A stretch of DNA of 64,000 nt from Rana temporaria (Eukaryota; Chordata; Amphibia; Anura; Ranidae): positions 597,040,581 to 597,104,580 of the forward strand of contig NC_053489.1 of assembly GCF_905171775.1 (NCBI RefSeq), given 5' to 3'. Position 1 is the stretch's first letter. The number at the start of each line of letters is the position of its first letter. Both the position numbers and the translations under genes were made by a program. The notes beneath the pieces are model-generated. The model saw nothing but the letters and a program-made list of their open reading frames with translations. It was not told where the DNA came from and did no database searches. Positions 21,969 to 33,260 of the stretch are shown here, piece by piece.

Positions 21969-23111
21969 AAGTATGAAAGATATCATCAAGTTACATGAGT
22001 GTACAATACCTAATGTTAATTGTATACTATTCTGTATACTACAATTGTTAATTGGTGTAATGTTTGTATTCATAGTTCACATTAATTACAGGGAACCCTT
22101 ATGTGCATTAACAAATCATATTTTTTTTTCCAAGTTTAAAAAAACTGCCTTTTATTCTCCATTAAAAATGTAGTTCCCCAACAGAGGCTGTCTAGATTGT
22201 ATGGTTTCTCTGTGAAACATTACTACTGACAGTCTTACTGTCTACCATCAGCAGTGAGAGATGAGAACAATTATGGATGCCCAATGTACATACATTAACC
22301 CACATTAATTATTTAATTTTAATATAGTATTTTCATATGTACATATCTGTGAAACATGAAAAATACAATAGTTTTCCCTTAAAATAACCAGAGGCACTTT
22401 ATTTTTTGAAAAAAAAAAATTCCTCATGCTTTAAATTGCTGTCACAAGTGATATACATGACTGCTTAGCAATTGATGAGTCAAAGTTATTTCTTCTACGG
22501 CTGCATCCAGTGTTCTCACCAATCAACCCAATGGGAAAATGGTTAATGTTTGTCTTGTGTTTAACATTAAAATCATTAACCCAAATGTATAATTGACTTG
22601 TTATTTTTAGACATTCTGCATCAAGAGAGATGATTAACATATTCAATGAAACAGCAGAGATGTAAATGAGTCTAAACCACGACAAGTAACATTAAACTGG
22701 AGATCTTTTAAATAATAGCTTTTTTCACTGTCACTTGGCCGCAAGAAGCCAGGTTTGGAATGGTAAAATGTTCTAATTAAAATATGGATACGATTATGTG
22801 AGAGGGTTTTAAAATAAATGACCACTCCATCTGACCATGCTGGTAAACCAGAAGGTGCCTGCCTCCCAAATCTGTCTGTGCAAACCACATTTGCTACTAA
22901 ATCATCAGACTAAGCTGGTAAATTAAATTTTTATATAGCATTCAAAGGATTTTTTTAGGATACATTTAGAAGGACATGATTGGGCAGGTTTGAAAATGTA
23001 TGGTTTTATTGATATCTTAAATTACTTACTAAATTACTTCTGAGGTCATAAAATGTTTATTAGATTCCCCCCCCCAATTGAATCTGTTCCAAGAATGGTT
23101 AGTTTAAGCCA
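21969..23111. other. Region without a recognised feature
   Basis: AT-rich, unique-looking sequence. None of the short frames shows a family motif. It is one of the few stretches without an obvious repeat, but I see no exon-like structure. Confidence 0.45.
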
Positions 23112-23489
23112 GGGTTCACACTAGCGCAATCTCAGAGATCGCATGTGATTCGCACCTGAACTGCAGGTGTCGATACATGCAATCTCTGAGCAATGCGAGT
23201 GAAGCCTTACAGTTGTATGGCTGAACTCGCATTGGATTCACAAAGAAAATAGTGCAGGGACTTTTTTTTCGATTTGCTAGAATCGGATCACATGGGTGTT
23301 CTCACCAATGCGATCCAATTCCTGTGCGAGTTCACAGTTCGCACTGCGATTTGTGAACTAAACTGGGGATGTCATTAATGACACCTGCAGCGGTTCCCAC
23401 AAAGCAGTGTGAAATGCCTGCGGGAGAGGAGCGATGCAGGAACCAGCGCTGTAATCGCGCTGGTTCCCGCATCGCATCAATGTGAACCC
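23112..23489. mobile_element. MITE, GGGTTCACA ends
   Basis: The inverted ends are GGGTTCACA and TGTGAACCC. GCGATGC and GTGCGAGTTC phrases inside pair with each other. It abuts or interrupts a LINE tail (23490-23720). The target duplication is unclear. Confidence 0.65.
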
Positions 23490-23720
23490 AGTGCCAGATA
23501 CAAGTCCAAAGGAGAACGAAGATTTGCAGTCCAAGGACCTAGACTATGGAACGCTCTACCAACCAGTATCCGAATGGAGGTGAATCACCTGGCCTTCAGA
23601 AAAAAACTCAAAACCCATCTTTTCTGAAGGCAAAAGGACAGTAGGGAACTAAGCGCCCAGAGGTGATTCAGTTTGCATGTGTTGCGCTATATAAGTTTCT
23701 CACTCAATCACTCCAGTGTA
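23490..23720 (+). pseudogene. 3' tail of a CR1/L2-like LINE
   Basis: The frame ending at 23627 reads YKSKGERRFAVQGPRLWNALPTSIR, then FRKKLKTHLF and a stop. The motif RxWNxLPxxIR...F+xxLK+HLF is the extreme C-terminus of RT proteins in the CR1/L2/Rex group and is unlike the L1-type copies elsewhere in this window. A short 3' UTR follows, ending in the TTGCGCTATATAAG phrase. Only the last ~45 codons survive. The exact clade cannot be fixed from so little sequence. Confidence 0.7.
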
Positions 23721-24054
23721 AAGTTTGATTAAACATAAGCTTTAGGAAATCCTGTCACCAACTTAAAAAAATTGCAAGTGAAAGTGCAGTGAAGGCAAGT
23801 ATTTTTTTGTTTACAAACTATTTTTATTGAGGTATATGAATTATACAGTCACATGGCAGTACATAACATAAAATTGATGTCAAGAGGACATCTATGATAA
23901 CCAAAGTAAAGAACAATAATTTCGAAGCATACAAGAAAGTCGTTAGAAAATACTGATCCTTCTTATCCAAAATAACAAATACATTAAAAAAAAGGAGGGG
24001 AAAGGTGTACCTGAGAATATTAATCATGCAAGGTCTGGTAACCTAGGTTGGCAT

Positions 24055-26930
24055 TTAGTCTTGTGATAGTAAAATATGCCCGTGGGTTTTCCACGCATCC
24101 CATCTATGCTTGAACAGGTGCATTTTATCCTGTAAGGTACACAAAACCCTCTCCATTATCATAACCGTCTCTATTCTGTTCAGAAAGGAGGATATGGGTT
24201 CTGCGGGGGTCTTCCAGTGCAGAGCAATGTCCCACAAGTAGGGATGAGCTTCGAGTTTGAGTCGAACAGTGAACAATTTGGGGTGTTCGCGTCAAATTCT
24301 AAAAGCTGCGAAAAAACCCTGTACAAGTCTATGGGGGAATTCTAAAGTGCAAATTTGAAAGGTTAATTTTCAAGTTATTGTCCTAAAAAGTGTTTGGGGA
24401 CCTGGATCCTGCCCCAGGGGACATGTATCAATGTAAAAAAAGTTTTAAAAACTGAAGTTTTTTTGGGAGCAGTGATTTTAATAATGCTTAAAGTGAAACA
24501 ATAAAAGTGAAATATTCCTTTAAATTTCGTAGCTGGGGGGTGTCTATAGTATGCCTGTAAAGTGGCACTTGTTTGCCGTGCTTAGAATTGTCCCTGCACA
24601 AAGTGTAATTTCTGAAGGAAAAAAGTAAGTTAAAACTACTAGCGGCTATTCATGAATTGTAGGTCATTGAAAAAATGACAGCCCCCCCCCCCCAGTCCAT
24701 TACCAGGTCCTTTGGGTTTGGTATGAATATTAAGGGGAACCCCTGCCATTTTTTTCAATGACTGTTATCTGTATTGCCGGGACCGACAATTCATAAATAG
24801 CGGGAGCAGTTTTAAATTACTTTTTTTCTTTCAAAAATGTCATTTTGTGCAGGGGACCGAATTTTAAACAAAAAAAAATGTGTGGGGGTCCCCCTAAATT
24901 TCATATCAGGCCCTTCAGGTCTGGTATGGATATTAAGGGGAATCCTGCACTATTTAAAAAAATGACATGAGGTTCCCCCAAAAAATCCTTACCAGACCTG
25001 AAATTTAAGGGGAACTCCATGCCAAAATAAAAAAAATGGCCTGGAGTCCCCCCAAAAATCCATACTAGACCCTTTCTCCTAACATGCAACCTGGTAGGCT
25101 GCAGGAAAATAAATTTGACTTTTTTTGTGAAATGATAGGGTGTACAATGTACCCGTTATCAATTCACATAGGGGGGCGGGATCTGGGGGTCCCCTTTGTT
25201 CAACGGGGCTTTCAGATTCTGATAAGCCCCACGTCCACAGACCGCACAACCACTGGGCAAGGGTTGTGGGGATGAGGCCCTTGTCCTCATCAACAGGGGG
25301 ACATCCTTCCCATGTTGAGGGCATGTGGAGGGGGGGCGCTCTCTCGCCCCCCCTCTTTTCCTGCGGCCTGCCAGGTTGTATCTTTGGATAAAGGGTCTGG
25401 TATGGATTTTTGGGGGGACTCCACGCCATTTTTTTTTACATTTTGGTGTGGAGTTCCCCTTAAAATCCATACCAGACCTGAAGGGACACTTCATGAATAG
25501 CCTTTAGTAGTTTTAAATTACTTTTTTTCCTTCAGAAATTACACTTTGTGCAGGGACAATTCTAAGCATGGGAAACATGCGCTACTTTACATGCATACTT
25601 TAGACACCCCCCAGGTACAAAATTTAAAGGAATATTTCACTTTTATTGTTTCACTTTAAGCATTATTAAAATCACTGCTCCCGAAAAAACTGTAGTTTTT
25701 AAAACTTTTTTTGCATTGATACATGTCCCCTGGGGCAGGACCCAGGTCCCAAACACTTTTTGGGACAATAACTTGAAAATTAACCTTTAAAATTTGCACT
25801 TTTGATTTCTAACATTCAAATCCCATAGACTTTAACGGTGTTCGAATGTTCAGATGAACTTTTGGTCGGTTCGCATTTTCTGGATGCGAACCGAACCGGG
25901 GGGTTTTCGGCTCATCCCTACACACAAGGTGGATATGCAAATATTATGTGTATAAGACATTCCTCCTTGCGGAAGATACCTGGGATTGATGTTTCAAGTA
26001 GACACATCGAGACTGTGAGCTGTAGGGGAGTACCTGATATCGCAGAAATGACGGCAGTCACTTTCTTCCATACTGGAGAAAGTAGCCCACAATCCCAAAA
26101 TATGTTCTTAAAGGTACCTGGTGGCTGGCAGCCCCTGAAACATAGTCCAGATGTTCCAGAAAATATGGCCTGAAGTCTGGAAGGAGTATAAAACCATCTA
26201 GTCAATACCTTATAGGTCTTTTCTCTAACTGTCAAGGATTTTGTAGCTTTGCGCAAGTTATCCAGCATTGTGTCCCAATCTTCCGGGGCGAACTGTTCGT
26301 CACAGTTAGTCTCCCATTTATTTTTATATGGAGGCTCACCTGAGAAACCCGAAGCCAGCACTGTTTTGTAGAGATAACTGAAATAAGTCCCTTGACTCTG
26401 GGGGAGTCACGGCAGATCTGTTTCGAAGGATGTTTGTGGGAAGGATGGGGTAAGAGCAAAGTGAGAGATATAAAAGTGTCTTATTTGTATAAAGTGATTG
26501 TGTTCTCTACGTGGTGAATGCATCTCCTAGTTGCAGACCAGCTAATGTGACCAGGGAGTTAGATATCCAGCATGAGAAATGATCCTGATGCGCAAATGCT
26601 GTGGAAAATAAGGGTTCTCCTAAAAAAGATGAGCCTTGAGGTGCAGACGAAATTAGACCAAGTTTTTTATCAGTTCAAAAGGATGAGAGTGAGTCGCTAT
26701 GGAGTTAAGGGAGGTAAGTTTGTGTGTAGAGTTGGTGTAGAGTTTGTGGGTGACCATAATATATACAGGAGGCAAAAAGGTCTGATGGAGATGGATTCAA
26801 ACCTGATCCAGGGTACCCTTGTTTCCAGGATATTCCACTGAGCTATCTGGTAAAATCGAGCAGCTAAGAAATAAAATCAGAGATTCGGTAGACCTAGGCC
26901 TCCTGTGGTTTGAGATTTAAATAAAATTTG
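24055..26930 (-). pseudogene. LINE U ORF2 C-terminal region, split by a hAT
   Basis: Minus-strand frames 25918-26361 and 24055-24238 are consecutive parts of one ORF2 tail. They are separated only by the 24239-25920 insertion (…FAYPPCV then WDIALHWKTPAEP). Landmarks are APEDWDTMLDN, KVLTRWFYTPSRLQAIF, CFRGCQPPGTFKNIFWDC (a decayed CCHC-like zinc knuckle in which His has been replaced) and the terminal RVLCTLQDKMHLFKHRWDAW. Further right, to 26930, degraded TGGLGLPNL and AARFYQIAQWN phrases mark the thumb/linker. Its role in an active element would be nucleic-acid binding after RT. This copy is inactive. Confidence 0.8.
24239..25920. mobile_element. Foldback hAT-type element (TAGGGATGAGC ends)
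   Basis: A 1,682-bp element with ends TAGGGATGAGC and GCTCATCCCTA. The flanks CCCACAAG (24231-24238) and CACACAAG (25921-25928) are an 8-bp duplication with one mismatch. Both outer ~450 bp are inverted copies, for example GTGATTTTAATAATGCTTAA at 24472 and its mirror near 25660. The centre (25130-25340) is a diverged copy of the core found at 8150-8410 in the 6264-8948 foldback, although the terminal repeats differ. No transposase. The frames in the GC-rich core are artefacts. A truncated relative lies at 45211-45720. Confidence 0.87.
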
Positions 26931-26934
26931 TCTG

Positions 26935-28445
26935 GAAAACCTGGGCCTTTTGTTCGGCCAGACTAAACTTGTGCACCCCCTAATTTAAATATGACACTCC
27001 CCTTCCCCTGTTTGGCTATGGGGCAGGAAGTGAACGGAAATCTCTGCAATGGGACAGGGACCATAAAAAATAAACTAACAGGGGCTATAACCCTCCTTTA
27101 CTCCTTTACTGAAAAAAAAAAGTGTTGCCTATAGTTCTACTTTAAGCACAAATTGCTCATCATTTTATGGAAAGGCCCAAGAAGATATAACCATGCCAAT
27201 AGTACAGCAGAAAACATAGCACAGTGAGGAAGGTTTGTGGTCCAGGATGATAGGACAGTCAAAATTAGAAGCAGCCTCCCCCCGGTTGTGGAATGCCGGT
27301 CGCCTGCAGTGTGGCTGCTTTATGGGGGCGCTAGACTAATTTGCCCCTCAGTCCAGTCCACCCCATAAGACTGACGCGAAACTAACAGTGTAGCGCGAGC
27401 CGTTGGGGAGTCTTTCCGTGCTGCCCTAGGCCTGGGCCTTGTTGGCCTAGGCCAGGATACAGCGTTGCAGAACCCCAAAAACATTATATATGTTTTTTTT
27501 AGCAGACACCCTAGGGAATAAAGTGGCGGTCATTGCATTTTTATCTTGCATGGTATTTGCGCAAAAAAAATTCAAGCGCCTTTTTTGGGGAAAAAAATAG
27601 TTTCATGAATTAAAAAATAACAAAACAGTAAAGTTAGCCCAATTTTGTTGTATAATGTGAAAGATGATGTTTTGCCGAATAAATAGATATCTAACTTGTC
27701 ATGCTTTAAAATTGTGCACACTCATGAAATGGCGCCAAACTTTCGGTATTTAAAAATCTCCATAGGTGACGCTTTATTTTTTTTATTACAGGTTACCAGT
27801 TTAGAGTTACAGGGGAGGTCTAGTGCTAAAATTGTTTCACACGCTTTAACGCATGCAGCGATAACTCACATGTGTGGTTTGAACAGCGTTTACATATGTG
27901 GGCGGGACTTACATGTGTGTTCACTTCTGAGCGCGAGCTACCAGTTACAGGGGCGTATTTCTTTTTTTTTACATTTTATTTTTTGATCACTTTAATTCCT
28001 ATTACAAGGAATGTAAACATCCCTTGTAATAGGAATCTATTGTGACAGGTCCTCTTTATGAAGCTATGCGGGCTCAATAAGACCCCACATCTCTCCTTCA
28101 GGCTGGAAAGCATGAGATCGGGAAACAAATCACTGATCTCATGTTGACAGCTACGATCACAGCTTTGTTTACTCCTGGGATCCCGGTTGTGACGTCATAA
28201 CGTCGCACCCAGGCCTCTGACGGTCAAAGAGATGATTCGTTCTCTGGGCACCCGATAACACTGGTGGCAGGAGGCGGGGATGTCCCCTTCCATCGCCTAT
28301 ACGAACGATCAAGCAGCGGAACTGCCACTATAATTATAGATATGTTGCACAGAATCACCCGGCTGAAAAGAATATCTGAATGATAGCTGCAGGCATCATT
28401 CAGATACACCCCCCTCCCCCCGAAAGTCCAGGACGTCATATGAAA
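26935..28445. repeat. Composite interspersed repeats inside LINE U
   Basis: The LINE U frame is lost here and resumes after 28445. The block begins with a GAACGGAAATCTCTGC phrase and includes a GC-rich piece with GGCCTAGG palindromes (27430-27460). It continues with a long segment (27490-28440) carrying GACACCCTAGGGAATAAAG, CATGTGTGGTTTGAACAGCG and the hairpin TTCCTATTACAAGGAATG..CCCTTGTAATAGGAAT. I recall the last segment as a common ranid repeat. The boundaries of the sub-elements and their class are not resolved. Confidence 0.5.
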
Positions 28446-29540
28446 TCCAGCGGTAGGGATTAAGAAGGTTCCGAAGTCGGGACACATTCTGGATAGTTTG
28501 CAGCGAAGATAGAAGACCATTGTGGTGTGATGTAGATGCCAAGATAGGGAATTATGTCAGTTGACCATTGAAATGGGAAGGAGTGTCTCACACTGAGCAG
28601 AAGGCAAGTTAATGGGAAGTGCAGTAGATTTCATTACATTTTACTGTAAGTCCTGATATAGAGACACATTTAAATAATATGGTGAATAAATTGGGTAGGG
28701 GGATTTGCTGAGCATGACATCATCTGCATACATGCAGAGTTTAAAGTGGGAGGATGCCATCAGATATCCGAATATGTCCGGGTGTTTAATAGTGGTTGCT
28801 GGAGGTTCTAAAGCTAGGGCGGATAATAAAGGTGAAAGGGGGCATTCCCTGATGGGTGCCTCTGCCCAGTGTGAAAAACCCAGAGCTGCATCCCGTCAAT
28901 TTAATTCTAGTTTTGGGGCGGTGGTACAGGGTTTGTACACCCATTAAAAATTTGTGTTTCGTGTGTAGATTAGCATTTTGGAGAACATTCAGTGTCAAAC
29001 GGATTTTGTCTGTGATAGGTCTGTTTGGAATGAATCCTGATTGGTCAGAAGAGGTCAGAGTCTCCACAATGTTAGCCAGTCTATCAGCCAGCGCACGACT
29101 AAAGATTTTAAGGTAATTGTTAATGACCAATATTGGTCTGTAGTTTTGTGGGAGTGAGTGGTACTTAAGGGGTTTGGGAAGTAGGGACATGTTGACCAGG
29201 GTAATTTCACTTGGGAAATGGTCTCCTTTAAGAATTTTATTTAACATAGTGGTTAAGCATGGAATTAAGATGGAGGTGTAATGCTTGTAGTAGCTAGCAG
29301 TAAACCCAACTGGGCCTGGAGCTACCAAGCGTTTTAACAATTTGATTACACCATGCAGTTCTTCCTCTGTAAAGAGTGCATTGAGGGATTCTATTTGCGG
29401 GGTTGCTAAGGAGGGCAGGGGAAGAGAAGTTAGCCAGCCGTGAATAGTTTGGGAAGGGAAGGGAGGTGGGTGGGTACGTAGTTTGGAGTAGATTTTTTTT
29501 TAAAAAATTCAGGACCTCTTTAGGTTGTGAAACCATATTA
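28446..29540 (-). pseudogene. LINE U reverse transcriptase remnant
   Basis: The minus-strand frame 28786-29340 reads PGPVGFTASYYKHY (for PGPDG), LLPKPLKYHSLPQNYRPI, then SSDQSGFIPNRPITDKIR, with a deletion where LDAEKAFD should be, then GTHQGMPP (for G+RQGCPLSP). At 28705-28760 the minus strand reads KLCMYADDVML, the catalytic YADD box. A short stretch to about 28446 follows. The arrangement is L1-type. The deletion of the first catalytic block and several stops make it non-functional. Upstream, on the right, a leftover VLNFLKKNL linker reaches a 16-base G-run at 29567-29582. Confidence 0.82.
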
Positions 29541-30021
29541 CCGGTGGAATTGCGGAGTTTGTATAGATGGGGGGGGGGGGGGGTGAATGGTCTGATTTAT
29601 TTTACAGGAGAACATGGAGAATGCGGTGTTGCTATGTAGGAGAAATTTGGCTTTGGACCATCGGAGGGACTTTTCAGTTTTGGCTGATAACAGGGTATCG
29701 AACTCTTAACCCATTGTTGTGTTCCCTATTTGTATTTTGTGTACTTTGTCTAGTTCAGTGGTTAACGCATGCATTTGTTGCCAGTGTCTTGTTTTTTCTT
29801 GAGGCTTTGAGATGGCCCCTCAAAACTGCCTTATGGGCAACCCACAGAGTACTAGGGGATATGTCCGGCGTGGCATTTAAGGTGAAGATTCTTAGATAGC
29901 AGTAGAGATTTATTGGCATGTACTAGGGTCTGTTAACAAATAATCGTTTAAACGGCAAGTATAGGGGGTGTCTGACAAGCCAATTAATGAGGTAGATAGG
30001 GTAACCATGTTATGGTCAGAC

Positions 30022-30928
30022 CAGGGGAGGGCTGGCAGGGGGGGCAGGGTGGAAATCTCCCCCCGGGCTGGTGACACTATGCACAGCCACTGACCGCCAC
30101 TACCAAATGCTGTTTTTGCAGAGCAGGAATATGCCTGCTGGAGCTCTGTTAACACAGGTCATGGCCGCTGCTCACCTCCCACTGTGCAGCCATGCCTGTG
30201 TCAGCTCCGAGGTAGATGGCTGCAGAACTGAGCTATGTCTCGTCTCACACATAGCTCAGCCTCAGCGCACACCAGCGCTGACATCCCCTTCTCTCTCTGC
30301 ACAGACACAAGGAGAGATATAGCTCATCTGCTCCTCCTCCTTCTGAGTCTGCCCTGCCCACACTCCCCGGGCATGTGTGGGCACTGGACAGGAAGTTTGA
30401 ACCCAAAAAAGCATCAGACAGCTCACCCTCTCTAGTCTCTCCTGCCTCCCAGTGTATAAAAAGGGGTGCTCTGTGGACTTTGTTAAAGGGGAGGGGGGCA
30501 GGCTTTGGTGAGCAGAGACCCTCTTTACACAATAGTCCACAGCATGCACCCTTAAATCAAGTTTCCCAGAACACCCCTTACATCAGATCTGATGTATATG
30601 GGGTCTGTGCGTACTCTGATGTAAGGGGAGGCTCTGTGCGGACTCTGATGTAAGGGGGCCTCTGTGCGGACTCTGATGTAAGGGGGGCCTCTGTGCGGAC
30701 TCTGATGAGAGGGGGGCCTCTGTGCGGACTCTGATGTACAGGGAGGCTCTGTGTGTACTCTGATGTAAGGGGGCCTCTGTGCGGACTCTGATGTAAGGGG
30801 GCCTCTGTGCGGATTCTTATGATCATGAAAAATCTTAGACTGTTTTCCTCAATCCATCACTTTTCCACGCTCTATGGGCCACTTGACTGTACTTGCGCCC
30901 CAGGCCTAAGGCTGCCAGCCCTCCCCTG
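30022..30928. mobile_element. hAT-type element with 17-bp perfect ends
   Basis: A 907-bp element. The ends CAGGGGAGGGCTGGCAG and CTGCCAGCCCTCCCCTG are perfect inverted copies beginning with the hAT-typical CAGGG. The flanks are the perfect 8-bp duplication GGTCAGAC at 30014-30021 and 30929-30936. Inside is a minisatellite (30597-30820). No transposase. It sits in the endonuclease region of LINE U next to the WSDH codons. Confidence 0.93.
30597..30820. repeat. 28-29-bp minisatellite, about 8 copies
   Basis: The unit is TCTGTGCGGACTCTGATG plus TAAGGGGGCC with small variants (TAAGGGG, AGAGGGG, TACAGGG). The starts at 30604, 30633, 30661, 30690, 30719 and 30748 are 28-29 bp apart. It is internal to the hAT element. 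Confidence 0.92.
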
Positions 30929-31678
30929 GGTCAGACCATGGGCAGAGATGCATAGAAGAGTTTGTGGAGTTAGCCAGAATAATGGGGGTGAAAAAGATGT
31001 GATCTAATCTGGCAAAGGTGGGGGTGAGAATAAAAGGTAAAGTCCTTTGCACCTATGTTATATGCTCGCCAGTCATCAGATAATTGGAAAGACTGTAGTG
31101 TTTTGGACATTGATTTAGGGGAAGCTGTAGTGAGATGGAAAGCGGTGCGTCTGTCTATCTGGGGCTGGGCCACAAGTTTAAAATCACCTCCTACAAACAT
31201 ATGCGTTGAAGAGTATCGTTCAAGAATGTTAAAGAAGGCAGCAAAAAAAGAGGATTGTGCTACATTGGGGGCATACACATTTGCATTTGTGAGTTCCTGT
31301 CTAGCAACTAAACCTTTCATTTTTTTTTCCACATCAGAGAACTCTAAATGGAGGCTTAATCAATTTTGTGTTCATTCGCAGTCACCATCCTAGTTCACAT
31401 CATAGTAGGAAATTGCTAATAAAGCTTTGATTATTACGTGCATGTGTATAGATATAAAAAAAAGCCTATTCCCGGCCCAGGAATTGGAATACAAAAATAC
31501 AAATAGTGCTTAAGTTTACAGCTTATTAGAAAATTCCCCCGCCCGAACCCACCCCCCAAAACATCACACCCCCCACCTCTCTCCGAACAACCATCTCATG
31601 TCGTGTCTCCATTTGCTTATTGCCCTTCCTGCTCTATACCATCCTATCTACATATCTCTGTGACAGCTTAAATTGAAC

Positions 31679-32829
31679 TCAATCCTGCCATTTAAATATA
31701 GATCCCTCTTCTCCTTCAACCCCCATAAACATAAGCTGTTCTGTATAATAGATATCATTTATTTTACAAAGCCAGTTTCTCACCGTTGGGCTCTCAGGAT
31801 CCTTCCACTGTCTGGGGATCAAACACTCCGCTGCATTTAGGATATGAGGGAGCAAGGTTCTCATATACTGTTTAATAGACATTTTTGTCCCATGAAACAA
31901 GCACACCCACGGGGCGGCAGGAATTTTAATTCCTGTGATTTCCTCGATTACTGATATAACATTGTGACAGTATATTTTAATTTTTGGACACGTCCACCAA
32001 AGGTGTGACATAGTTCTGGATTCCACACAGTGGTGTGCAATATCCAGGGTTATGTACCATCATGATAGACATTTAAAATTAATTTCCATCAGCCCGCAAT
32101 TGGTTGATGTAATGTGCGCCATCTTTAATATTTTCCCAATGTCTTTCACAGTTTCACCTGTTACCAGCTCCTCATCCCATTTTTTAATATACGGGGGTGG
32201 CCCCAGATTTTTTAGTCCCAACAATATTTTATAGATCGAGGAGATCCCACCCCTTCCCTTCGGCACTGAACACATCTGCTCTAGTGGAAGCAAATTTCCC
32301 TCTGACCTAATCGGATGAGGGAGGGATTCCACGAAATGTTTCAGCTGTGAATATCGACACCTATTCAGCTCAAGCATTTTTTTTTTTCTAGTTCCTGATA
32401 AGTACAGTATATCCCTTAGTTTTATATAATTTTATTTTATCCAATTACCAAACAAACTAACTTTCCCCGGTGCAAAATAATTTGTATCATATAGTGGGAT
32501 TAATGGGGAATTATATCTACATTTTTCCATTTTGTGTACCCTATCCCATATTAACATTGATGTCCGTGTAATCATGTGCATGTGCTCTTTTATCTGTCTA
32601 AATTGTGCCGGAATCCAAATCTCCTTCCCTAACCTTGACTTAATTAAGCTACTTTCCAGTTTAACCCACATCTTCTCTTTATTTTCTTTGACCCAATCAA
32701 CCACCTGTGCCATGTGAATGGCCATGTAATATGTGTTGATGTCTGGTACCCCCAGACCACCGTGTGCCTTGTCTCTTGTTAATATTGCCATGCTTATACG
32801 CGTTTTTTTATTCCGCCATATAAACCTAC
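31679..32829 (-). pseudogene. LINE Y ORF2 C-terminal half
   Basis: Minus-strand frames 32432-32829, 32060-32377 and 31679-32026 give, in order, SRFIWRNKKTRISMAIL and GGLGVPDINTYYMAIHMAQ (post-RT thumb), then RYSQLKHFVESL, IKKWDEELV, MSHLWWTCPKIK (end of a zinc-knuckle-like motif) and WKDPESPTVRNWLCKIND (terminal region). The C-terminal zinc-knuckle region binds nucleic acid in this family. The frame is broken twice between these blocks. At 32829 it meets the left target duplication of LINE Z. The same reading frame resumes at 39522 with …AYIKTLKKLL, so Z alone interrupted it there. Confidence 0.85.
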
Positions 32830-32854
32830 TTAATAACTTTTTTTTTTTTTTTTT

Positions 32855-33260
32855 CTCAAATAACTTTTTTATTGAAAATAGTTGCTCACAGCATAAAAAA
32901 AGCATGGGATATAGCATAAAGGAAGATGTACAAAAAGGACAAAAACCAGCATACGTCACAGACCTTTCGGTAATAAAAAGAGTATGGTTTGTCAGTACAC
33001 TAATAAGCAAAAGTAAGCACATATCCAAAGTCAGGTTTGTTAACTGACTGAAGCTTGCATTAGGACTTTGCAAAACATTAAACCTGGAATGAGCCACAAG
33101 GGTGCTCACAGAGGAAAGGGATAAAGGAAGAAAAAGAAAGAGAAGGGGTGAGGAAAAAAAAAGAAAGAGAAAAAGGAAGGGGGGGGGGGTAGGAGGGAAA
33201 AAGGAAAAAGAAAAAAGGGGGGGAGGGAAAGGTGTCATCGGATCAGCTCGTTCACCTGAT
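32855..33260 (-). other. LINE Z 3' untranslated region
   Basis: Lies between the ORF2 stop (33261) and the tail. On the minus strand it has a polypyrimidine tract (33110-33230 on plus reads as AAAGGAAGAAAAAG and G-runs) and CAATAAAAAAG just before the A-tract, a probable polyadenylation signal. The 291-residue frame seen at 32432-33307 is a read-through of this tract into LINE Y and is not a protein. Confidence 0.8.

Larger units (their letters stand above)
23795..31320 (-). mobile_element. Old minus-strand L1-type LINE (copy U), multiply interrupted
   Basis: Its 3' end is at the left, with a T-run and TTTTTATTGAGG, which reads AATAAAAA on the minus strand. Its ORF2 pieces then appear in reverse order: C-terminus 24055-26930, RT 28446-29540 and endonuclease 29900-31330. 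It hosts a foldback hAT (24239-25920), a composite repeat block (26935-28445), a hAT with a minisatellite (30022-30928) and, at its right edge, LINE Y. No ORF1 is found. Whether more of U lies beyond Y is unknown. Confidence 0.8.
29541..31330 (-). pseudogene. LINE U endonuclease domain, split by a hAT
   Basis: On the minus strand the frame 30970-31332 has NVYAPNVAQSSFF, VGGDFKLVAQPQIDR (GDFN box with N changed to K), SDDWRAYN and KDFTFYSHPH, all typical of the L1 endonuclease. After removal of the 907-bp hAT the frame meets WSDHNMV and RLNDYLL at 29950-30030, the end of the endonuclease and the first linker residues. The N-terminal N- and E-boxes are absent because LINE Y lies at the right edge. 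Stops are frequent across 29541-29900. Confidence 0.82.

Noticed and set aside
25918..26361. Possible host exon with CFRGC…FWDC cysteines
   Set aside because: The order and neighbours match an L1-type ORF2 C-terminus, and the frame continues across the hAT insertion into 24055-24238.
29567..29583. Possible G-quadruplex or frameshift signal at a G16 run
   Set aside because: A homopolymer in a dead LINE, and likely length-uncertain in sequencing. There is no surrounding G-tract pattern.
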